Source: Rhypophila decipiens (lineage: Eukaryota; Ascomycota; Sordariomycetes; Sordariales; Naviculisporaceae). Taken from it: a DNA stretch of 64,000 bases. The position numbers were made by a program, and so were the translations under genes. This document shows, piece after piece, positions 9,221 through 18,908 of this stretch (position 1 is the stretch's first letter; each line of letters opens with the position of its first letter). The notes beneath the pieces were generated by a model. The model was not told the origin of the DNA. It was given only the letters and a program-made list of their open reading frames with translations, and searched no databases. The stretch covers positions 1 through 64,000 of the forward strand of contig MU858141.1 in the NCBI GenBank assembly GCA_033297075.1. Reading direction: 5' to 3'.

Positions 9221-10791
9221 TACTATTCAGGTCATTTAGTGCGCCTCTGTAGGAACTGCAGTGAGGTTCCTGGAAAATTCATGGGCGAAGCTATTCCCAG
9301 TTTTCATTTGGGCATGAGCAAGTTGGGGTTAGGGTTATGTATGGTATGCCTCTGCTTTCCGGAGATAGGGACATATGGCAAAAATTCCGATGCTTACAAA
9401 TTCCATTTTACCATTCGATTGGAAACGTTAACAGATACGGAGTATCAGTAGCATAAAATGCGTCGTCACATCGCCATCCCAGCTGTTTGGATATTTATTC
9501 GGCCCGTGCCGCATTGGGTACCATGGTCGCTTCGCCAAAATGAAGATGGGACGAAACCCCTACATAAGACCCACCACCGTCGAGTCTTGGAAGATCGGGC
9601 CGGCTTAGTGGTGAGAGTGCAAGGAAGGCGAGTCCAGGAGACTCTGACTAACACAAGCCCAACAAAAGATTCCTCGGAATGATGGAAGCAAGATTACACC
9701 GAGACCACCACAAGCCGAACCTGTGTGTGATGCCCGCTTACACCGGTGTACAAAAGGGCTTGCCATTACGTGAGCGAACCATGTCCCTGGTATTTGGACG
9801 ATCAGTTGCCTTGAACCAATTACCTGTGCCACATACAGCCCCAACTGTCCCTGGCATTGTCCCTGGCATAAGATCCTAGGCCAATCCTACTCGCACTAAA
9901 TCTCACGAGCTTTTCATGCGAGAGATGTTCTGTACCTGGACGGATTAGATCCCGCCCAGCCGTTTGTGGCGCACACCGTCAGGGTTTATACGCCCAATAC
10001 GCATCATCTTCTAGACTTTGACCATGGATCAAGCTTGCCCTGGTCTTCATCTCATGAAGAAGGCTTACTGTGGCGTTCGGGAGGATTTAAGGCCGCGTGT
10101 GGCATACCTGGGGATCTGGTCATGCATTCTTTCGCGTAACACAATCGTTCTCATGATATGATACCCTGCGGGGTTCACAGCTCAACGGCTCGTCTGTCGA
10201 AGAAATCCAATCGACTTGTTACAAAGGCCTGAGCACATTGGTCACCAAAACTTGATTCATATCTGCCATTCACCGTTCTGATCTCTGATTAGTCAGGGTC
10301 TCCCACACCACACCTAGTCCATCCCGTGCGGTGGCGCGGGGGTCACAACGTGGGACGGTGAGCTCCAGGGGCGAACCGCTCAACGGTTGGGTCTGGCCAG
10401 CGAGACTATTGATTCTGTGCCGCAGACCATTGACTTCTGATACGAAGCTTAGCTGAACGAGCTGCACGACTTCGCAAACGGTCAAGATCTGTTCCTACAC
10501 TACCAGCTGTCTATGCCGCACATGCATAATACTGCCTGTATGCCAAGCCCTGTCGCCGTACACTTTCTCACCTGGTGTTGTCCATGGTGGTCAGATGTAG
10601 GTAGTTCCCAGGGCCTTGTACGCCTAACCGAGAATGAGCCTTGTTTGGTTCTGATACTGACTATTAGATTTCAAGGTAAGATGGATTCGCAAAAGATCCC
10701 CGTTTTTGGACCTTTAGTGTACACAGCCAGGCCCTAGCCCATCAGGGCGGATCGTGTACGACGGCTTTGTCGCTTCGATGACACCACCGAC
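9221..10791. other. Gene-free intergenic stretch of about 1.6 kb
   Basis: Only short unrelated ORFs; no repeat or RNA gene recognised. It should hold the P450 3' end and the upstream control region of the tyrosinase gene. Confidence 0.5.
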
Positions 10792-10798
10792 TATAAAG
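10792..10798 (+). promoter_or_regulatory. TATA box of the tyrosinase gene
   Basis: TATAAAG sits 85 bp upstream of the tyrosinase start codon, a suitable distance for a fungal TATA-containing promoter. Confidence 0.45.
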
Positions 10799-10882
10799 TC
10801 GGAAGATGTTTCTGGCAACTTGATATGCTAGTTCTACCTCATTCTCATCAACTCACTTGCCATCTTCCGGACGATATCTACA

Positions 10883-11910
10883 ATGAAGTTCCTTCCAAGC
10901 CTCCTCGCCCTTGGGGCCATGTTTGATGCCTCCCTCGCAGCACCACCATCTGCCCTTGAACCACGGGCGTGCACTACTCCCAAGGTCCGCAAGAACTGGG
11001 CATCGGCCACAACGTCCGAGAAGTCGGCATACATCAACGCCGTCAAGTGTCTCACGACCAAGCCGTCCAAGCTTGGCAAGTCTCATCGACTCTATGACGA
11101 CTTTGTCTGGGTGCACGCTACATTGTTCCAACAAAGTGAGTCTCTCACATTCTAGCAGCCAGTGAATCATACTAACCGGGTCTATCATCTACAGTCCACA
11201 ATGTGGCCGCCTTCCTTCCCTGGCACAGGTACTTCCTCACCCTGTACGAGACGTCCCTCCGACAATGCGGCTACACCGGCAACATGATGTACTGGGACTG
11301 GGTGGCCGACAGCGCCAAGCCCTCCAAGGCCAAAGTCTTTGACCCAACCACCGGCTTCGGCGGCAACGGCAACCAGACCTCCAGCGTCTGGGGCACCAAG
11401 TGCGTGCTTACCGGGCCATTCAGCAAGTCGTCGGGCTTCACACTCCGCTACTGGAATGATCAAGTCCGCCCCCACTGTCTCCTTCGCATGTTTGAGCCCG
11501 GCTACCCAGAGTACAACATCACCGAGATGTACGGCGATAATTACTCGCCCTCTGTCATGGCCAGCGTCAACGCCGAGACTACCTTTGACGGCTTCGCAAA
11601 CTACCTGGAGAACGGACCCCACACGGCGGTCCACTCGGGCGTGGGCAATCTCGATGGCGATATGGGACCGCAATCTTCGTCGCCGAATGACCCGCTTTTC
11701 TTCTTGCATCATACCCAGGTTGATCGGCTTTGGTATCTCTGGCAGAGGGCCAGTCCTGGTGCTAGGACGCTTGCTTATGGCGGTTACAAGTGGCCGGATT
11801 ACTCGCCTGCTGGGCTGGATGATATCATGCCTATGCTTGGGCTGGGGGCTGACGCAAAGGTCCGGACAGTCATGGATGTTAATGCTTCCAATCTTTGCTA
11901 CAAGTATTAG
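10883..11910 (+). CDS. Secreted short tyrosinase (type-3 copper oxidase)
   Basis: Two exons, 10883-11135 and 11195-11910, with a 59-bp intron (GTGAGT...ACAG, phase 1), give 322 aa. A signal peptide (MKFLPSLLALGAMFDASLAA) leads to the central tyrosinase domain. CuA ligands are His78 (WVH), His86 (QQIH) and His95 (LPWHRYF); CuB ligands are His227 and His231 (HTAVH) and a His in DPLFFLHHTQVDRLW (256-257). All six copper ligands are present. Tyrosinases oxidise monophenols to o-quinones. There is no long C-terminal lid or pro-domain as in melanin tyrosinases; the protein ends soon after the CuB helix, like short secreted fungal forms. Predicted N-glycosylation sites include NQTS and NITE. The P450 lies 1.6 kb upstream on the same strand, but joint function is only a guess. 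Confidence 0.93.
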
Positions 11911-12205
11911 TCATATTGTTTGTGTTTGGTAGTGGGTAGTTTTATCAATCATTCCTACTATTGTCATGAATCATATGAGAGCAGCAATTGACTTCCTGTG
12001 AATACATTCGTGAGTTTCAAACTACAGTTAATTCTTCCTTTGTTTGCTTGAAAGGCCCGACAAGCTTGATAACCGATACGAATGGACGATCTAGTGAGTC
12101 AGACTCATATGATCACGCCCATGCCTCTGTCAGGGAGATTGTTCACGCTGGCTCACGGTCTGTTGTCAAGGCAGCCAGGCTCTTGATCACCACGCTCTAC
12201 AGGCC

Positions 12206-12213
12206 TATATAAG
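12206..12213 (+). promoter_or_regulatory. TATA-like box upstream of first F-box gene
   Basis: TATATAAG lies about 94 bp upstream of the ATG at 12307, suggesting that this promoter is or was functional. Confidence 0.35.
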
Positions 12214-12306
12214 TTGTAGCTCATGTTTCAATATGGCCATGGTATTTTAGTCACTGCAAAACAGCATCTCGACTTTATTCAAAATCTTCATAAATCACTT
12301 GAGAAG

Positions 12307-14173
12307 ATGGCGGATGCTAGTGCCCAAGAAGCCGGCCATCTTGAGGTCTCAGACTCGGAGCCACCTTCACCACCAACCCTGCATTCCTTACCGACCGAGG
12401 ATTTGACCATGATTTTCAGGTTCGTGGTTGTCTATGATGAGTGGGATCGTGGTCCCCTCCAAAAGCGTACAACTCAATCTTTGCATGAGATTGCAACTTT
12501 CTCCCGCCTATGTAAGAAGTTCAATAAAGTCATCCACCACGGGATTCTATATCAACTTATCCAGTTCCCTCGAGAACTGTCTTTGGACGATGAACAAGAC
12601 CCGGATGGTTCCCCTCCCCGCAGCGACCCTGGACAGGAGCAGGATGCTCACCCTCCCCACGGCGTCGATGAACTTCGCTTGAAGCGCATGGAAAAGCTGC
12701 ACGACTTGTTCTGGGAACGTTCCGATCTTCGAGATCTCGTGCTTGGTATTAGATTCGTACGTACATCGTTATTCACTCACTTGCTATTCCCGGTTCCACA
12801 TCTAATCCAGTTCCGAATAGAGCCTCCCAGGTCGGACATCAGTGATTCTCGCGGCAAAATACATGGGCATCATGGCCAGAATATTAGCTTGCACAGAACG
12901 TCAACGCACACTCATCCGAGCTCGCATCGCGTTACCTACTTGTTCGAAGCGAGGCCTTATTCCAGTTGAACCATCGCCTATAACACCAAGATTGGCGAGT
13001 CTCACGCATTTGGTAGTGGCATCGGGTCCTTCTTGGTCACATCATATTTATTCTCCTGCTTATGTTCCCCAAGGCCTTCTCAACCAAGTCGTAAGCTGGG
13101 CGACAGACATACACACACTCATCCTACGGCATTTGGACAACTCAGACTTGGCAAATCTGACTCTTGCTCAAACTCTTCTCAAGTTGATCGTCCTTGAGCT
13201 TGAATAGGGTTATATCTCGGACGGTCCCTTTCCTTATTACACTCCGTCAGACGATCGGTTGGAGATCAGCGCACGCGCGATGCCTTTGCGTGAGCTTCTG
13301 ACGTGGTGCCCCAGGCTGCGAAACCTTCGGATCAACCCACGTGGACCGGCGTACCGACCGGAGCTCTCTGCAGATGCCACAGGCTGGGATCCTTCCCCGT
13401 AACGTGACATATATACCGCTGCGGACCTGGAACCAAGTCTCAGCGAGGAGAGAGAGACAGTCTTCCGGACATTTCGCTTGGGAGACGACATCGAAGACGA
13501 CCCCAGCCTTGAAATGCAGCCTTGGGAAAATTCGGGTCACCCTGGTCTGGATATACTGGACGCGATCGTAGGGTCTTCGGGCAGCTCGAAAACATTGGAA
13601 CGGATCCACTTGGGTAACGCCCGGCAAATAAAAACATTGCGGCACATAGAAGCCCCGGCTGCGGATGACCCCCGAGAAACGCCTTTCACACTGTCACCTA
13701 CAGTTGACCCAGAATACTCGCTTCCATGTCTCAAGTTTCTCTCCATTCACTGCAGCAATATCCTCATGGTGTGCCACGGCGAAAGTCGCAAAATCCTCGA
13801 GGATGTCATATTCACTAGCTGCCCTAAGATTGAATCTCTGGAGGTGACTGGAATCAAGGCGGAACCCGAAATGATCCACAGAGTGCTGTTACCACTCGAA
13901 CGGGGGATTATCAGGACAGGCCGATCCCTTGCCAGGCCCAACCTTCGGAATGTGCAAGAATCACTCCCAGGTTTGATGAACCTGGCGAAAGTGACCCTGG
14001 TCACTGCTAATGCCACTGAAACCTTGTGGCTTTTCACAAAGGTGACTTGCCGAGTTTACCTGGAAAGTTTTGCCTCTGCAGGAGTCCAACTGGCACTTGT
14101 TCGCAGGGGCACAAAATTCTTGAAGGCGGATTTTGTACGCCCTTTCGTTGAACAAGTTCTCAGTCTAGCTTAG
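12307..14173 (+). pseudogene. F-box/LRR-like protein gene with two in-frame stops
   Basis: Exon 1 (12307-12756) encodes a short acidic lead, an F-box-like segment (LHSLPTEDLTMIFRFV, then ATFSRLCKKFNKVI) and a charged stretch. A 64-bp intron (GTACGT...AATAG, phase 0, branch TCTAAT) leads into a frame that stays homologous to 14173 apart from TAG at 13205-13207 and a TAA near 13397-13399. Coding-like sequence on either side includes LRELLTWCPRLRNLRINPRG and later TLERIHLGN and LPCLKFLSIHCSN, which match the paralog at 23.3 kb (RLICLRIDPRG, TLERIHWGV, KTISIHCSN). A 45-nt GTAACG...CAG segment could splice out the TAA, but nothing similar removes the TAG. F-box proteins recruit substrates to SCF ubiquitin ligases; this copy is probably inactive or truncated. 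Confidence 0.7.
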
Positions 14174-14938
14174 CGATGGATATTTCTCACCAATAAAGCT
14201 TCCTTGTAGGTGGGGATTATGTGACGCAAGATCAGGTCTCCATAGATCATTGTAATCATACAGCATTACACGGTAATAGTCACCTTGCATGACCTACTAA
14301 GGGCCTCGTCTATCAATTAATAGGCATTAATAAACAGGCAGAATCGTCTGGACAAGATGAAGAATATGCCTTGTTTGTACAAGAAAAATACTCGACCTAA
14401 TTACTTGTCGTGAGTACTTGTGTTGAACCCGGTATTTCAACTTGCATATTTACGAAAGGTTGTTAGTACCGGTACATGGGCGTGACTCAAGACTGTAAAC
14501 ACGAAAAGGGGCGCTATGAAATTCAAGATGCTCGGGCAATGGTAGGGATTGATTAGATAATTCAGCACCGGGAAGCTCTTGAATTAGCTTCGATTGAGGG
14601 TTAAACACAATAAACTTGTTTTATGCAAGCCGCAAAACCAGCAGCGGCGAAGCCTAAATACTCTGTCCCCGCTGAACAAACTTTCGGCGTCTCCGGACCG
14701 AACCGGGTCAAGCCTTCACCGCGGGATGAATGAACTTCAATGGCAGGATTCACCTTTCTCGCTTTATCTCCTCACCTACCAATCATCATTACCGATACAT
14801 CACACCAACGCCTGTCTTATTTGACTTGGGAAGTTGGGAATCAGACCCCGTCACTTCGCAGATATTCATTTCGTCCGGTATCGCGAACTTGCTGCATCAG
14901 TCCGGCTATTGCCGGTACCCAGATGAACTCTATCCAAG
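14174..14938. other. Gene-free intergenic stretch
   Basis: No supported gene; only short ORFs. It should contain the upstream region of the membrane-protein gene starting near 14939. Confidence 0.45.
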
Positions 14939-16207
14939 ATGCCGGCTATTGACATAAACGGCGGAGGTACGTCACTCACAACCCCAACCCTCCCTGTCAA
15001 CAGCTCCTCTCATTCATTATATTCACCTGTCAAAACCGTATTTGAACCGAGCTTATTAGCTAATCTACCGCGAAACCAGCATCCGAGAATAACGTCACCC
15101 ATGGAGGCCTTAGTGAGGAAAACACGAAGCCACCCCACCAATTCTGGGTGGTTGTTGCCGTCGTATTCGGGATGCTCATCCTGTCCGGGCTGATGAATGC
15201 TCTCGCTGTAATCTATGGAAGAATAAAAGCAATACCAGTGTTGATGTCCGTTGACAAGGTCGCAGCGGCAATGCGACACAGGAACCGGCCAATCGCTCTT
15301 CGGTTCGTCATGTTCTTGGGTAGGACGATCTATGTCTTTCTTTGGGTCGCCACATTGCCTGTTCGCTTTGTTGTAGGGGGCTTGCTTTGTCTCGTTTTGT
15401 CTCGACTCTGGCCTGGGTGCTTTGGCTGTTGTGTTGGAGGTGGTCTTGTAAGGGCTTTTGTGTAGATGTCTAGCGATGGGAGAGTACCTCCTCGCCTGTT
15501 GTCTCAGAAAGAGAGCCGACATCAGCTGGGGAGGATGTTTGGGTTGGGGATGTGCTTTGCGGCTTCTGCTGTTGATGAACCTGCCGCGGGTAGCGGTGCT
15601 CGGAAGCCACGAGGCAAAATCAACACCTCTCGGGATTGGGTTGTGGGCCCGAACGGGGAAGCGATCCCTCCCGGGGTGAGTATCCTGCTCCGCGCGAGGA
15701 AGAGGAAACTGTCATCCCAACAGAGGGGACACCTTCCACGGAACCACGGCCACCCGCCTACCATCAGCTACTATCGAACCAGAGCTACCCGCCTACAATC
15801 AGATAAACGCACCACCCGTCATGGAACCAGAGCCGCCCGCCTACCCTCAGATGCAGACAGCAGTTGAAGCTGTTGGTGGCGGCCATGTGCGGCCCCCAAG
15901 GTCCTGGGTCTGGGTGAACCGGTCAAGAACCAGATGGATGACTGCGCCGACTGGAGAATCTATTGCCCCGGGTGGAACAATTTCGGCGGACGAATACTTG
16001 AGGGGCCATCCAACTGCTGCCAGGAAGATGGACGAACTTTTGCCATTGGAGGTACTCAACCTTTGTGGTATTACCACCTACCCGCCAGTGTCCCCGTGGG
16101 ATGGGCCGCAAAACGGAGAGACAGGGGACAGGCATAATGTGGAAAACGAGAACATGGGGTGCGTTGATGCCCCTTATAGAGGAGAACCAAGAATGGTGGG
16201 CCGCTAA
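14939..16207 (+). CDS. Lineage-specific two-TM protein A with repeated W-x3-P-x-G-E motif
   Basis: Proposed exons: 14939-14966 (MPAIDINGG), 15080-15447, 15508-15675 and a last exon beginning at 15803 or 15851 and ending at 16207. The phases agree: phase 1 across the first 113-bp intron, phase 0 across a 60-bp GTAAGG...CAG intron that removes an in-frame TAG at 15463, and phase 0 at GTGAGT 15676. The protein has two hydrophobic segments (FWVVVAVVFGMLILSGLMNA and IYVFLWVATLPVRFVVGGLL) around a basic loop with DKVAAAMRHRNRP. Exon 3 ends with RDWVVGPNGEAIPPG and the last exon has TRWMTAPTGESIAPGG, so the motif occurs twice. Gene B at 17.1-18.1 kb shares loop and motif. I do not recognise a named family; function is unknown. 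Degeneration is possible because the region at 15684-15850 changes frame. Confidence 0.5.
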
Positions 16208-16698
16208 AAGTCCCTTTTTCGGTCTGTATAACTCGCGTGTGGATGAAATTACAGATTCATCCTCTTTAGGTTACGGAATCATTTACTAGCTGGGCCTAAC
16301 ACAGGGCTTTTATGTATATTTATTTGATACAAGTAGACGGGCACGATTACCCTCAAACACAGGCACCAACCTTACAAGGGATAGGGTTATACATGACAGA
16401 ATCGATAGAATCTACTTAGATCCCTGAACTACTTGAAACAGCTGCCTTAACCGGCTTGATAGATGCCTTCGCTGGCTAGATTAGATGCCCTAGCTAGTTT
16501 AACTAGAAGCCCCAATAGACTAGAAAGTCAAATTAGACTGGAGCCTGTATTTGACAAGAAGTGGCGCGTGGTTATCAAACTCCTTTATGTATGGTCAAGT
16601 TGGTGTGCTGTACCTCTGATGCCAAGAAGTGGCTACAAAGACCCATTGTGACATTTGTGCCTCCAACATTCCACATTGCCCGACTCGTTCATGTTTCT
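16208..16698. repeat. Intergenic stretch with possible relic of the 22-bp-unit repeat family
   Basis: At about 16440-16560 there are degenerate units of the type GCTAGATTAGATGCCCTAGC and AACTAGAAGCCCCAATAGAC, resembling the inverted interior of the 21.2-kb element. No terminal inverted repeat or duplication is seen. The rest of this interval has no supported gene. Confidence 0.25.
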
Positions 16699-16806
16699 GT
16701 TGGAACCGCCAGCCAGTCAGCTGGCTAAGCCGGCCAGTAAGCCGGCGTATGAATTAGCGATCTGACGATTCCGTAGTCGCGGAGGCTCCGCGCCGGGCCC
16801 CCAACG

Positions 16807-16843
16807 GACTGATCGGTATACCGATCAGTCTGACTGGCCAGTC
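16807..16843. repeat. Two adjacent perfect palindromes (24 and 12 bp)
   Basis: Positions 16807-16830 form a perfect 24-bp palindrome centred on GGTATACC; positions 16832-16843 form a second, GACTGGCCAGTC. They lie inside a candidate TG...CA segment (16699-16926, TGTTGGAACC...ATTGAACA) that resembles a solo LTR, but no target duplication flanks it, so the LTR reading is weak. Confidence 0.6.
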
Positions 16844-17129
16844 GGCCTTCCGTTGACTACGTTGATCTACTTATACTGTAACAAATCCTGTAATCTATGT
16901 TGTTTCTAGACACACTCAATTGAACAACCGGATCACCAGTTACTGTATGCCACTACGGCTTACGGTAGCCAGATCCACCGTTCTTTTGCAGTGGAATTCA
17001 GACCCTTTGAGCTTACCAACAGTTTCCCATGCTGGACCTGTGGCTGTCTTGGCTTGATTGTTCCTTTCTCAGAACTTGGTCGTGATCCCAATAAAGTTGA
17101 GAAGCTCCATTGGCATAAGCTCGCTCTCA

Positions 17130-18130
17130 TCAATGCCAAGGTTGCCAAGGTTTGGGTGTTTCTCCAGATATCGGTCTGCCGGCAATGTGCCACCCGGGGA
17201 TGGCTTCCCCATCTGGCGCCGTCACCCAGGTCTTCATCGCCGGGTTGACAAATAACCACCTGGTTTTAGCTCTGTATGGAGGATGGCGTGGGGCTGCTTG
17301 CTGCGAGCCAGATTTGGACAACTTGTCGTCAGGAAAGGTTCCCTCCCCATATGTTGCCCCCTCCCACTTTCCCTGCCCATCCACTCGCCGTTTGATGCGA
17401 AAGATGGGGTGTTCTGGAACCTGCATATAAGAACGGAGACCCTGCTCCCAAAGGAGGAGTCTTGCCAGTTGATAGTTGTACTCGTCTTCTTCCAGAAAGC
17501 GGTAATAACCTATCGGAGTACCACTTCGTCTCGCTAAGATGAATGCCAGATCTGGTTCAATGGCAGTAAAGATGGACTTGCACTGAGAGTACACCTTGAA
17601 GCGGGACATCAGTGCTCGAATGATGGGGTACGAAACCAAGAGCCACAGAAACCAAGGCAACGCCAGGACCGAGGTTCTCAAGGCCGGGAAGGAGCAGAGC
17701 ATTATCTGGCGCCAGAGTGGTCTTCTCCTGTTGCGTAATAGGGCCTCGACCTTTTCGGCTTTATCCAGATGAAGGCGGGTGTTAAGCTCATATTCTCCAA
17801 TCCAGCAGAGAACGAATAGAGTGGCGGTAAGCATGATAGACCCAGGAACCAGCGGACTATCTTCAAGGAAACGGAAAGAGGAAAGATGAACGGTCGTGCT
17901 TGGGTCTTTTGGGACTTCTGAAATTGGGAAAACGAGTTAGCTGAGTATTCTTGTCACCGTCTTAACACAAAGACTAAATCCATCAATCGTGACCATACTG
18001 GGAAAGGGGCAGTAGTCATAATCTGGGGCATACTTGGGTAGCTTGGGCCAATAGGTGACATCTTGGGAACCTTTCACCGAGACGTCGTTCAAGAATGCGG
18101 GCTGTGTAAGGTGATGATCTGTTGCCGTCG
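17130..18130 (-). CDS. Lineage-specific membrane protein B, paralog of protein A
   Basis: The main exon (17917 down to 17130) follows an 81-bp intron (17998-17918, GTATGG donor, CAGCTAAC branch site). The preceding exon contains WPKLPKYAPDYDYCPFP and is open back to about 18130, but no start codon is in it, so a further 5' exon is probably missing from this model. Hydrophobic segments are SIMLTATLFVLCWIG and VLALPWFLWLLVSYPIIRAL, separated by LDKAEKVEALLRNRRRPLWR. The tail has TRWLFVNPAMKTWVTAPDGE followed by AIPGW. The loop (DK...RNR.RP) and the W-V-x-A-P-x-G-E-A-I-P motif match protein A, which is convergent to it 0.9 kb away. Function is unknown. A coding region for about 264 residues is visible. 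Confidence 0.65.
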
Positions 18131-18908
18131 TATTTTAATTGTGGGACAAGGGATATTTGGGGACGAGGAGTCGGAGGTCGTGAACTGAGAATTCGGAATA
18201 ATGACCTGTTCTGGAAACAATATTGTCGGGAGAGAAAAGAACTTTGCTCGAGGTTTTGTCACCACAAAATAAGGGTGTCCACGATCTCATTAAATAAGGA
18301 GATTGTGGCGTCGCCGCTGTGCATGCCAAAGGTTTATTCACTGATTTACCCGGCATCCCCGGAACACCCGAACTGTCCAGCCCTGGGGGTCGGGCCCACT
18401 ATAGGCGTGGCTGTGTCCACCCCCAGCCACAAACGCCTCAAGCCTTACCTTGGCCTGAGCCAGCTCCAAATGAGACACGGAGAGGTTCATTGATCTGTTT
18501 GTTTATTTGTTTAATACTCTCGTGCTTCCCGTCGTACCTTGAAATCAGCGAGGCTTATGCAAAACACCGTGTACAGGGCTAGAGCAACAGAGTTGTGACC
18601 TCTGGCCTGGTGGGATGTATCAGGTAAAGCGCTGGCACAGTACCGATCAGGGGTTCACTTGAAATAAACCGAACATCGCCTCGAGTTTAGAGATGGGGTT
18701 CAGGACAGAATATGCGATCGTTCTTTTACCCGTTTGACGCTTGAGTAGATTCGTGTAATCGAATTGAATCGAATTTAGGTAAAGTAATGCTCACTCTCCG
18801 TATCTATTCTTGGTTTCCAACCTAGTCCTCTCTCCTAGTCGCACTGCAGGATGACTACTACAATTTTCAGATTACTGATGGATTGAATACATCCTTCACA
18901 GTCCAAGC
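18131..18908. other. Gene-free stretch, possibly including the 5' exon of protein B
   Basis: No ORF with recognisable features. The missing first exon of the minus-strand membrane protein may lie in 18131-18360. Confidence 0.4.

Noticed and set aside
4384..11910. SDR, P450 and tyrosinase as a secondary-metabolite cluster
   Set aside because: No backbone synthase, transporter or regulator is present, the SDR lacks its catalytic Tyr and an RNase H gene intervenes; proximity alone is insufficient.
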